NCBI RefSeq assembly: GCF_017874235.1
Contig: NZ_JAGGLC010000001.1
Location: forward strand, 310,001 to 374,000
DNA: 64,000 nt
From: Halolamina salifodinae
Lineage (GTDB): Archaea > Halobacteriota > Halobacteria > Halobacteriales > Haloferacaceae
Reading direction: 5' to 3'
The notes beneath the pieces were generated by a model that saw only the letters and a program-made list of their open reading frames with translations, had not been told where the DNA came from and did no database searches. Below, piece after piece: positions 40,308 through 47,298 of this stretch. How positions within the stretch are numbered: the first letter of the stretch is position 1; every line of letters begins with the position of its first letter. The translations under genes and the position numbers were made by a program.

Positions 40308-43049
40308 TCAGTCCTCCAGCCGGGACTGCCACTCCTCGACGCGCTGCATCAGTTCGATGGGCGACATCTCGGCGACGCTGGTCTCGTCGAGTTCGTCGAG
40401 GACCGCCTCGGTCTCGGGGTCGATGTCGGGCGTCTCGTCGGCGTGGCCGCCGTCGCCGTCGGCGACAGCCGTCGCGCCCGTCTGTGGGCCAGCGCCGCCG
40501 CCGGAGTCGCCCGACTGCCCCGTCCCGCCGCCCTCGAAGCGTCCCGAACTCAGGTCGAAAACGGCCTGCTTCGTCTCGTCGCCTGCGCCGCCACCCGAGC
40601 CGCGAGCCTCGATTGCTTTGTCCTCGCGCAGGCGGTCGAGCACGTCGCCCGCGCGGTCGACCACGGGGCCGGGCACGCCCGCGAGATCCGCGACGTGGAT
40701 CCCGTAGGAGCGGTCGGTCGGGCCGTCGCGGACGGTCCGGAGGAACGTCACGTCGTCGTCGCCGCCCGGTTCGCCGTCGACGGCGACGTGGACGTTCGCG
40801 ACGCCCTCGAGGTGGTCCGCGAGCGTCGTGAGTTCGTGGTAGTGGGTCGCGAAGAGCGTCTTGGCTCGAACCTCGTTATGGAGGTACTCCGTGGCCGCCC
40901 ACGCGATACTGATGCCGTCGTAGGTCGCCGTCCCGCGGCCCACCTCGTCCAAAATGACGAGCGAGTCCTCCGTCGCCGAGTGGAGGATGTTGCTCAGCTC
41001 CTGCATCTCGACCATGAACGTCGAGCGTCCCTGTGCGAGTTCGTCCAGCGCGCCGACGCGGGTGTAGATGCCGTCGACGAGGCCGACCTCGGCGGCTCTG
41101 GCGGGGACGAAGCTCCCGGCCTGCGCGAGTAGCGTGATCAGCGCAGCCTGCCGCATGTACGTCGACTTCCCGCTCATGTTCGGGCCCGTGACGATCAGGA
41201 AGCGCCGGTCGCGGTCGAGATGGAGGTCGTTCGGGACGAACTCGGTGGTGGTCTCGACGACGGGGTGCCGGCCTGCTTCGACGTGGAGCGCGTCGCCGTC
41301 GGTGAGTTCCGGCCGGGTCCAGTCGTTGCGCGCAGCGTGGTCCGCCAGCGAGGCCAGCGCGTCGACCTCCGCGATGGCGCGGCCGGCGTCCTGCAGGAGT
41401 TCGGCGTGCGTGGCCACGCGCTCGCGGAGGTCCTCGAACAGTTCGTACTCCAGTTCGCCGCGGGCCTCCTCGACGCGCATGATCTCGCGTTCCTTCTCCT
41501 CGAGTTCCTCGGTAACGAACCGTTTGGAGTTCTTGAGCGTCTTCACCTCGCGGTAGTGTTCGGGCACCTGATCGGCGACGCTCCTGCCGACCTGAATGTA
41601 GTAGCCGTCGGTCTTGTTCCGGTCGACGGTAACGTGTGAGAGCCCGTACTCCCGTTTCTCGCGGTCGGCGAGCGTGTCGAGGAACCGCTCCAGTTCCTCG
41701 TGGCGCTCGATGAGTTCGTCCAGTTCGGGGTCGTAGCCCTCCCGGAAGATGCCGCCCTGCGTGACGGTCTTGGGCGGGTCGTCCCGGAGCGCCTCGTCCA
41801 GTTCCGCGCGCAGGCTGGCGGCGGCTTCTCGGTCCGGCTTTTCGAGAACCTCAGGAAGCGGCGAGTTCGAAAGCGGCGTGCCGTCGATGGCGTCGCCGAG
41901 CGCCGGCAGCACGCCGAGCGTGTGCTTCACCGAGAGCAGGTCGCCGGCGTCGGCGGATCCGGAGGCCGCACGGGAGGCGAGCCGTTCGAGGTCGTAGGCG
42001 TCGTCGAGACAGTCCCGAATGGCCTCACGGGCGAGCGCCGCGCTCGCGAGTGCTTCCACGGCGTCGTGGCGGCGCGCGAGCAGGTCGCGGTCCCGGCGGG
42101 GCCGGGTGAGCCACTCCCGGAGCAGCCGTCGGCCGGGCGAGGAGACGGTGGCGTCGACGGTGTCGAACAGCGAGCCGTCGCTGCCGCCCTGCATCGTTTC
42201 GACCAGTTCGAGGTTCCGCTGGGTCGTGGCGTCCAGATCGAGGTGGTCGTCCGGCTGATAACGCTGGAGCCGGGTCATCGCCGCCGAGACGCCGAGGCCG
42301 GTCTCCTCGACGTACGCGAGGACGGCGCCGGCGGCCTGTACGGCGGGCGAGTCGTCATCGAGCCCGATGCTTTCGAGGGTGGATTCGCCGAACCGCTCGC
42401 GGACGCGGTGGCGCGCGCGGCCCGGCCCGAACTCGTCGCTCGGCCGGAGCGTGTGGGTGGCGTCGAGGCGTTCGCGCAGCAGCGAGAGCAGCGCGTCGTC
42501 GTTCCGGACGCCGGGCCCGGGGAGGAGTTCGGTCGGGGCGAAGCGGTAGAGTTCGGCGCTCGCGGCGTCGGCGTCGTCGACGGCCGTCACGAAGAAGCGG
42601 CCGGTGGTGATGTCCGCGAACGCGAGGCCGTACACGCCGGGTTTTCCTTCATTCGACGCGGCTCCTCCTGCCGCGTCGCCTTCGACGACGGCGGCGAGAT
42701 ACTGCGCGTCGTCGTCGGTGGTCTCGACGAGCGTGCCGGGCGAGGCGAGTCGGGTGATTTCGCGGTACTTCGAGCCGTCGTCGGCGTCGAACTGGTCGGC
42801 GACGGCCACGCGGTAGCCGCGCTCGACCAGCGCGGTGAGGTAGGGGGTGAGCTCCGAGAGCGGGACGCCCGCCATCGGGTAGGAGGAGCCGTGGGAGGAC
42901 TTCTGGGAGACCGTCAGATCGAGTTCGTCGGCGACGACTTCCGCGTCGTCGGCGAACAGTTCGTAGAAGTCGCCACACTGCATCATCAGCAGATCCGCGT
43001 CGGTCTCGGCCTTCAGAGAGAGGAACTCCTCCACGATTCCCTGCGACAT
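40308..43049 (-). CDS. mutS: DNA mismatch repair protein MutS
   Basis: Product of 913 residues. The N-terminal mismatch-binding domain has MMQCGDFYELFADDA (the Phe-x-Glu wedge as FYEL), and the ATPase has GPNMSGKSTYMRQAALI, DEVGRGTATYDG and the later ATHYHELT. The ST.....N motif and helix-turn-helix precede a Gly/Glu-rich C-terminal region. It recognises mismatches and recruits MutL. A palindrome (42654-42678) encodes a Gly/Ala-rich bulge near residue 130. Compared with typical MutS (about 860 aa) the extra length is in the C-terminal tail. Confidence 0.95.
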   Translation of the reverse strand: MSQGIVEEFLSLKAETDADLLMMQCGDFYELFADDAEVVADELDLTVSQKSSHGSSYPMAGVPLSELTPYLTALVERGYRVAVADQFDADDGSKYREITRLASPGTLVETTDDDAQYLAAVVEGDAAGGAASNEGKPGVYGLAFADITTGRFFVTAVDDADAASAELYRFAPTELLPGPGVRNDDALLSLLRERLDATHTLRPSDEFGPGRARHRVRERFGESTLESIGLDDDSPAVQAAGAVLAYVEETGLGVSAAMTRLQRYQPDDHLDLDATTQRNLELVETMQGGSDGSLFDTVDATVSSPGRRLLREWLTRPRRDRDLLARRHDAVEALASAALAREAIRDCLDDAYDLERLASRAASGSADAGDLLSVKHTLGVLPALGDAIDGTPLSNSPLPEVLEKPDREAAASLRAELDEALRDDPPKTVTQGGIFREGYDPELDELIERHEELERFLDTLADREKREYGLSHVTVDRNKTDGYYIQVGRSVADQVPEHYREVKTLKNSKRFVTEELEEKEREIMRVEEARGELEYELFEDLRERVATHAELLQDAGRAIAEVDALASLADHAARNDWTRPELTDGDALHVEAGRHPVVETTTEFVPNDLHLDRDRRFLIVTGPNMSGKSTYMRQAALITLLAQAGSFVPARAAEVGLVDGIYTRVGALDELAQGRSTFMVEMQELSNILHSATEDSLVILDEVGRGTATYDGISIAWAATEYLHNEVRAKTLFATHYHELTTLADHLEGVANVHVAVDGEPGGDDDVTFLRTVRDGPTDRSYGIHVADLAGVPGPVVDRAGDVLDRLREDKAIEARGSGGGAGDETKQAVFDLSSGRFEGGGTGQSGDSGGGAGPQTGATAVADGDGGHADETPDIDPETEAVLDELDETSVAEMSPIELMQRVEEWQSRLED
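42654..42678. repeat. Palindrome inside mutS
   Basis: CGACGCGGC-tcctcct-GCCGCGTCG, 9-bp arms, encoding an Asp/Ala/Gly-rich loop (DAAGGAAS) in the connector region of MutS. Confidence 0.6.
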
Positions 43050-43143
43050 GGGACTCCCTCGGCGGGTCGGCGGCTAAAGCCCTGCGGGTCCCGGGCGTGA
43101 CGAGCACCGGAAAAATAGCGTTCTAGCCGAATTCGTCTCTCAC

Positions 43144-43401
43144 CTACTGTTCTCGGAGATAGGCGAGGAGCATCTCCGATATCTCGGGGGGGAATTCGGG
43201 GCCGTACTGCATTCGTCCTCCCTCACGTTCCCACACCCACCATCGGTGCGTTCCACGATCCATCTCCATCAGCGCCTTGTAGTAGACTTTCTCCCCGCCA
43301 TCGTCCTGCACGACGCCGACGTGACGGCTGACGCCGGATGGTAGGTTAACCCAGTCCGGCTCATCGGTTCGGAATTCCCACTCGGCCAGATCGGTTGTCA
43401 T
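43144..43401 (-). CDS. Unknown small protein
   Basis: Product of 85 residues from ATG 43401 (start MTTDLAEWEFRTDEPDW). Rich in aromatic residues (HRWWVWEREGG) and probably a small beta-rich domain with a C-terminal helix. No family recognised. GTTATACGTG about 28 nt upstream could be its TATA box. It is divergent from the next gene and less GC-rich than its surroundings. Confidence 0.6.
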   Translation of the reverse strand: MTTDLAEWEFRTDEPDWVNLPSGVSRHVGVVQDDGGEKVYYKALMEMDRGTHRWWVWEREGGRMQYGPEFPPEISEMLLAYLREQ

Positions 43402-43448
43402 CTCTATCCGAGTAGTTGGATACAACACGTATAACTGTACCGGAAGGA

Positions 43449-43467
43449 TTCCACTTGATTAGTGGAA
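43449..43467. promoter_or_regulatory. Operator-like inverted repeat between two divergent orphan genes
   Basis: TTCCACT-tgatt-AGTGGAA, 7-bp arms, immediately upstream of an AT-rich GTTATTTACC (43474-43483) that may be the promoter of the plus-strand gene at 43521. The position suits a regulator acting on that promoter. Confidence 0.45.
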
Positions 43468-43520
43468 ATTAGAGTTATTTACCACAAATCACTTCAGAGA
43501 GGAGCACAGAGAGAACTGTA

Positions 43521-43862
43521 ATGGCAGAGTACGAGGTCATCGATCGGGAAGTCGTCGATCAGTGGGGCGAGGAAGAGGGTCGTGCAGAAGTGCAAGCAGT
43601 ACATGAGACGAGCTCCGATAGCTACGAGGTCCGTATGTGTTACTACCAAGACAACGGCCGGTTCGGCCAGTCGGCACCAACGATCAAGCCGGACGTGGGG
43701 ACGGCACAACAGGCCGCCGACGCGATCGCTGAGATGGCGGAGAAAGCTCGCCAAGCGCGCCGGCAAGCACGACTCGCCGACATCGAAGAATTAGTCGACG
43801 ACGTGGGATACGAGCGGGCGAAAGAGCTTCTCGCCGACGAAGCAAGCGGGGAAGGCAAGTAA
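43521..43862 (+). CDS. Unknown small acidic protein
   Basis: Product of 113 residues. An N-terminal strand part (VIDREVVDQWGEEEGRAEVQAVHETSSDSYEVRMCYY) is followed by a long charged helix (AADAIAEMAEKARQARRQARLADIEEL). No family recognised. It stands between divergent and convergent neighbours as a single-gene unit with its own TATA-like box and operator-like repeat. Confidence 0.65.
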   Translation: MAEYEVIDREVVDQWGEEEGRAEVQAVHETSSDSYEVRMCYYQDNGRFGQSAPTIKPDVGTAQQAADAIAEMAEKARQARRQARLADIEELVDDVGYERAKELLADEASGEGK

Positions 43863-43936
43863 CAGCGAATGCTGTCGTTGGCTGTTCAGCCATTCGGATA
43901 AACCGTCGTGGGTGAACGGCCACGTCTGGCCGGCCA

Positions 43937-43956
43937 CGACGATGCGCGCATCGTCG
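43937..43956. terminator. 20-bp perfect palindrome between convergent genes
   Basis: CGACGATGCGCGCATCGTCG is fully self-complementary and lies in the 190-bp gap between the orphan gene at 43521 and the DsbA-like gene, whose 3' ends face each other. Likely a bidirectional terminator or a protein-binding site. Confidence 0.45.
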
Positions 43957-44053
43957 CGTGTCGTCCCGGAAGGCCCCTACCCCGCCCGGGGCGACATCGC
44001 GACAGCGGGTCGAACGGAGTCTAACTATAAGTGCTTCGTGGGAAGCGGACCGA

Positions 44054-44773
44054 TCAGCCCTCGATCAGCCGCTCGAGCTGCTCCGGCGGGACGGCGCCGC
44101 GGGCGGCGTGCCCGTCGGCGGCGAACGTCGGCACGCCAGTCACGCCGCGGTCGCGGGCCTCCTCGAACTGCGCCTCGAGGCGGTCGGCCCACTCCTCGTC
44201 GGTCGCGGCCTCGCGGATCTCCTCGGCATCGAGGCCGACATCCTCGGCCACGTCACCAGAACGCGAAGCGTTCTGGTTGCCTGCCGAATCGCCAAGCGAT
44301 TCGGCAACGTCGGCGATGACGTCGACGTCGCCGATGTCGCGGTAGTCGTCCCAGTAGGCCTCGAACAGCGCGTCGTCGAACGCGGTGAACTGTTCGGGAT
44401 GCTCCTCGCGGACGTAGAACGCCGCCTGCTGGGCCGCCCAGGAGTCGGTGTCGGGCACCTCGTCGATGTCGGCAGAGACGCCGTACTGCTCGCTGAGGCG
44501 CTCGACGTTCTCGCGGACGCGGTCGAAGTACTCCTCGTCTTTCCCGTTGTCGACCTCCTCCTGGATCTCGCGGTTCTCGTCGCGGCGGTAGCCACGCAGG
44601 TCGAACGGGTGCCACTCGACGTCGAGCGGGTCGTCGCGGCCCTCGCGGTACTGCGCCAGCGAGGCACGGCCGAGTCGACAGAACGGACAGACGTAGTCGC
44701 TGAACACGACGACCTCGTCGGTCGCGGCGTCGGACGCGTCGTCGGTCTCGACGACGCCGTCGGAGTCGGACAT
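44054..44773 (-). CDS. DsbA-family (FrnE-like) thiol oxidoreductase
   Basis: Product of 239 residues from ATG 44773. The thioredoxin-fold active site is SDYVCPFCRLG (Cys29, Cys32), followed by the helical insert and the cis-Pro loop VTGVPTFAADG. Length and layout fit the cytoplasmic 2-hydroxychromene isomerase/DsbA (FrnE) branch; no signal peptide is seen. The helical region carries an in-frame paired palindromic insert (44255-44306), encoding roughly SLGDSAGNQNASRSGD, absent from typical relatives. Confidence 0.88.
   Translation of the reverse strand: MSDSDGVVETDDASDAATDEVVVFSDYVCPFCRLGRASLAQYREGRDDPLDVEWHPFDLRGYRRDENREIQEEVDNGKDEEYFDRVRENVERLSEQYGVSADIDEVPDTDSWAAQQAAFYVREEHPEQFTAFDDALFEAYWDDYRDIGDVDVIADVAESLGDSAGNQNASRSGDVAEDVGLDAEEIREAATDEEWADRLEAQFEEARDRGVTGVPTFAADGHAARGAVPPEQLERLIEG
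44255..44306. repeat. Paired palindromic insert in the dsbA-like gene
   Basis: ACCAGAACGC-gaa-GCGTTCTGGT (44255-44277) and TGCCGAATCGC-caa-GCGATTCGGCA (44282-44306), 4 nt apart, with 10- and 11-bp perfect arms. This is the longest pair of the type in the window. Confidence 0.8.
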
Positions 44774-44830
44774 ATACAGCATTCGAAGCGATGCGAGCGG
44801 AAAAGCTCCGGGGTAGTGGCGTCCGAGGCG

Positions 44831-46177
44831 CTAGCGCCCGAGGCCGAGTTCGTCGGCGTGACGGCCCAACAGGCCCGCAAAGGCGAAGTTCTTCGGCTCG
44901 ACGTGGTAGCGCACCCGGACCACCGGCACGTCCACGTCGACGACCCGCGAGAGGTCGTGGGGCGTGCCCGCGAGCACGAGGTCCGGGTCGGCGTTCTCGA
45001 TGGTCGCCTCTAGATCCGCGACCTGCTGGTCGCTGTAACCCATCGCCGGCAGCACGCGGTCGAGGTGGGGGTAGGCGTCGAGCGTGTCGGCGACGCTCCC
45101 CACCGCGTGCGGTTCGGGGTTGACTCGCTCCGCGGCGCCGTACTTCTCCGCGGCGACGGTGCCCGCGCCGGTGCTCGCGTCGCCGTGGGTGACCGTCGGC
45201 CCGTCCTCGACGACTAGCACCTCCGCGCCCTCGACGGCATCCGGGTCCTCGACGCTCACCACCGAGTCGGAGTGCAGGATTTCGGCGTCGGGGTTGACCT
45301 GCTGGACGTTCTCGACGACCCAGTCGATATCCGCCTGCTCGGCGCTGTTCTCCTTGTTCAGGAGCGCGTAGTCGGCCATCCGGAGGTTCGCCTCGCCGGG
45401 GTGGTAGCTCGTCTCGTCACCCGGCCGGAGCGGGTCACAGAGCACGATATGGAGATCCGGGTCGACGAACGGGAGTTCGTTGTTGCCGCCGTCCCAGAGC
45501 AGCACGTCGGCCTCGGCAGCGGCCTGCTCGATCACCTCCCCGTAGTCGACGCCGGCGTAGACGACGTGATCGCGCTCGATCTGCTGTTCGTACTCCTCGC
45601 GTTCCTCGATGGTGACGCCCGCCTCGTCCAGATCCGCCATCGTCTCGAAGCGCCGGACGCGTCCCTCGACCAGGTCGCCGTACGGCATCGGCTCGCGGAC
45701 GATGACCGGCTCGACGCCCCGGGACTGGAGTTCGTCGGCCAGCGCCCGGGTGACTTGGGACTTCCCACAGCCGGTCCGGACGGCGTCGACGGCGATGACG
45801 GGTACCGAGGCGTCGAGCATCGCCGTCTCGGGCCCGCGGATCTCGAAGTCCGCGCCGGCGGCGAGCGCCCGGGAGCCGGCGTGCATCACGTTCTCGTGGC
45901 TGACATCGGAGTAGGAGAAGACGACGGTGTCGACGCTCTTCTCGTGGATCAGGTCCTCCAGTTCGGGCTCGGGGTAGATCGGGATCCCCTCGGGGTAGCT
46001 CTCACCCGCGAGTTCGGGCGGGTAGCGGTCGTGGCCGCCCGCCTGCGTCTCGCCGAGGTTCTGGCCCGGCGCCGCGGTGAACGCGACGACGCGGGCGTCC
46101 TCACGCCCCCGGTAGGCGGTGTTGAAGTCGTGGAAGTCCCGGCCGGTCGCGCCCATGATGAGCACGCGTTCGGTCAT
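44831..46177 (-). CDS. Cyclic 2,3-diphosphoglycerate synthase-like protein
   Basis: Product of 448 residues. MTERVLIMGATGRDFHDFNTAYR and VPVIAVDAVRTGCGKSQVTRALADEL (P-loop GCGKS near residue 140), then LLWDGGNNELPFVDPDLHIVLCDPLRPG, are the markers of the cyclic 2,3-diphosphoglycerate synthetase/COG2403 family. The founding enzyme makes an osmolyte and stabiliser in thermophilic methanogens from 2,3-DPG and ATP. In a haloarchaeon the product has not been shown to my knowledge, so the function remains family-based. Confidence 0.8.
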   Translation of the reverse strand: MTERVLIMGATGRDFHDFNTAYRGREDARVVAFTAAPGQNLGETQAGGHDRYPPELAGESYPEGIPIYPEPELEDLIHEKSVDTVVFSYSDVSHENVMHAGSRALAAGADFEIRGPETAMLDASVPVIAVDAVRTGCGKSQVTRALADELQSRGVEPVIVREPMPYGDLVEGRVRRFETMADLDEAGVTIEEREEYEQQIERDHVVYAGVDYGEVIEQAAAEADVLLWDGGNNELPFVDPDLHIVLCDPLRPGDETSYHPGEANLRMADYALLNKENSAEQADIDWVVENVQQVNPDAEILHSDSVVSVEDPDAVEGAEVLVVEDGPTVTHGDASTGAGTVAAEKYGAAERVNPEPHAVGSVADTLDAYPHLDRVLPAMGYSDQQVADLEATIENADPDLVLAGTPHDLSRVVDVDVPVVRVRYHVEPKNFAFAGLLGRHADELGLGR

Positions 46178-46235
46178 TCACTCGTCGTTGGCCCGCGAGG
46201 CCGAAAAGCGTACTCGCCGCGCCGAAGCGCAGGAC

Positions 46236-46340
46236 GTGCCCGAAATCAAGCGGGCGCGGGCGCTCGACGAGCGCGCGAGCGGCGACTGGCGCGCCGCGGA
46301 CTCGAAACTGGTCGAGGTCGTTGACGACGGCTGGCTCTGA
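46236..46340 (+). CDS. Possible 34-residue protein
   Basis: GTG start; MPEIKRARALDERASGDWRA then DSKLVEVVDDGWL. Codon choice is strongly haloarchaeal (G/C at third positions) and the 175-bp gap is otherwise empty. It could be a genuine short gene or a chance frame in GC-rich DNA. No family recognised. Confidence 0.3.
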   Translation: MPEIKRARALDERASGDWRAADSKLVEVVDDGWL

Positions 46341-46353
46341 GCGGGCCGGCCGC

Positions 46354-46836
46354 TCAGTGGTCGTGGCCGGCGCCGTCGTCGGTCTCTTCAGCCTCGCCGC
46401 CGGTGAGCGGCCCGAGCCCCGACGCGGGGTCGAAGCCGTCGACGGGCGTGACGGAGTAGTCGACAGTGAGCGTATCGCGGGTGGCCCGGATCTTGCCGAC
46501 GAACGCCGACACGTCCTCGAGGGTTCCTTCCAGCACGAATAGCTCCATGCAGTGGTGCTCGCCGACGTGGGAGTGGAAGTTCGAGGCGACGAGCCCCTCG
46601 TGTTCGTGGCGCAACTGCATCATGCGCTCCTCGACGGTCGTGGTCTCGTACTCGAACAGCACGGTGACCACAGCCATCAGGTCGCGGTCTTCCAGCCGGC
46701 GGTCCTCGAACTCCCCGAGCAGGTTCCGGGCGGCCTCGCGAACGACCTCGCTCCGGCCCGTGTAGCCGTGTTCCTCGGAGAAGCTGTCGATGCGTTCGAG
46801 CAGTTCCTCGGGCATCGAGACGCTGACGACGGTCAT
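46354..46836 (-). CDS. nikR: Nickel-responsive regulator NikR-like
   Basis: Product of 160 residues. The N-terminal ribbon-helix-helix ([19 protein letters not shown] then [14 protein letters not shown]) and the C-terminal ACT-like sensor have the nickel ligand pattern of NikR: His in LRHEHEG, His-x-His in SNFHSHVG, and Cys in EHHCMELFV. The tail ends in an extra His-Asp-His. It should repress nickel uptake genes when nickel is bound, but no nickel transporter is in this window. A TATA-like ATTATTAACT about 27 nt upstream suggests a leaderless transcript. Confidence 0.9.
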   Translation of the reverse strand: MTVVSVSMPEELLERIDSFSEEHGYTGRSEVVREAARNLLGEFEDRRLEDRDLMAVVTVLFEYETTTVEERMMQLRHEHEGLVASNFHSHVGEHHCMELFVLEGTLEDVSAFVGKIRATRDTLTVDYSVTPVDGFDPASGLGPLTGGEAEETDDGAGHDH

Positions 46837-46952
46837 GTAGCAACATAGAGGCTGCGAGTTAATAATCCTTAGCAACTCCCGGATGGCCAGCCTGACGCGG
46901 GGCGCGCATTTCCGCCCAAGGCGTATTTCGGCTCCGGGACAACCATGGCCTG

Positions 46953-47258
46953 ATGATCGTCGTCCACGCAACCTTCCCGATCGACCCCGAACAGCGTGAG
47001 GAAGCACTCGAGCGCGCGAGCGACCTCGTCGACGCCACCCAGCAGGAGGCTGGCGTAATCGACTACGAGGCCAACACGGACGTACAGGACCCCAACGTCC
47101 TGCGCTTTACCGAGGTGTACGAGGACGAGGACGCCTTCGCCGCCCACAGCGAGAGCGAGCACTTCGAGGCGTTCGAGGCAGAACTGCCCGACCTGCTGGC
47201 TGGCGAGCCAGAAGTCGTGCGCTTCGACGTGAGCGACCGAACCGAACTCGAAATCTGA
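46953..47258 (+). CDS. Antibiotic biosynthesis monooxygenase (ABM) domain protein
   Basis: Product of 101 residues. [20 protein letters not shown], the [32 protein letters not shown] block and the following helix match ABM-domain dimeric alpha/beta-barrel proteins, e.g. YgiN-like quinol monooxygenases. The substrate is not predictable. A single-gene unit between nikR and ppsA. Confidence 0.82.
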   Translation: MIVVHATFPIDPEQREEALERASDLVDATQQEAGVIDYEANTDVQDPNVLRFTEVYEDEDAFAAHSESEHFEAFEAELPDLLAGEPEVVRFDVSDRTELEI

Positions 47259-47298
47259 GTCGGTCAGCGGACTGTTTTTCGAAAAGGGTGCCGCGGCG

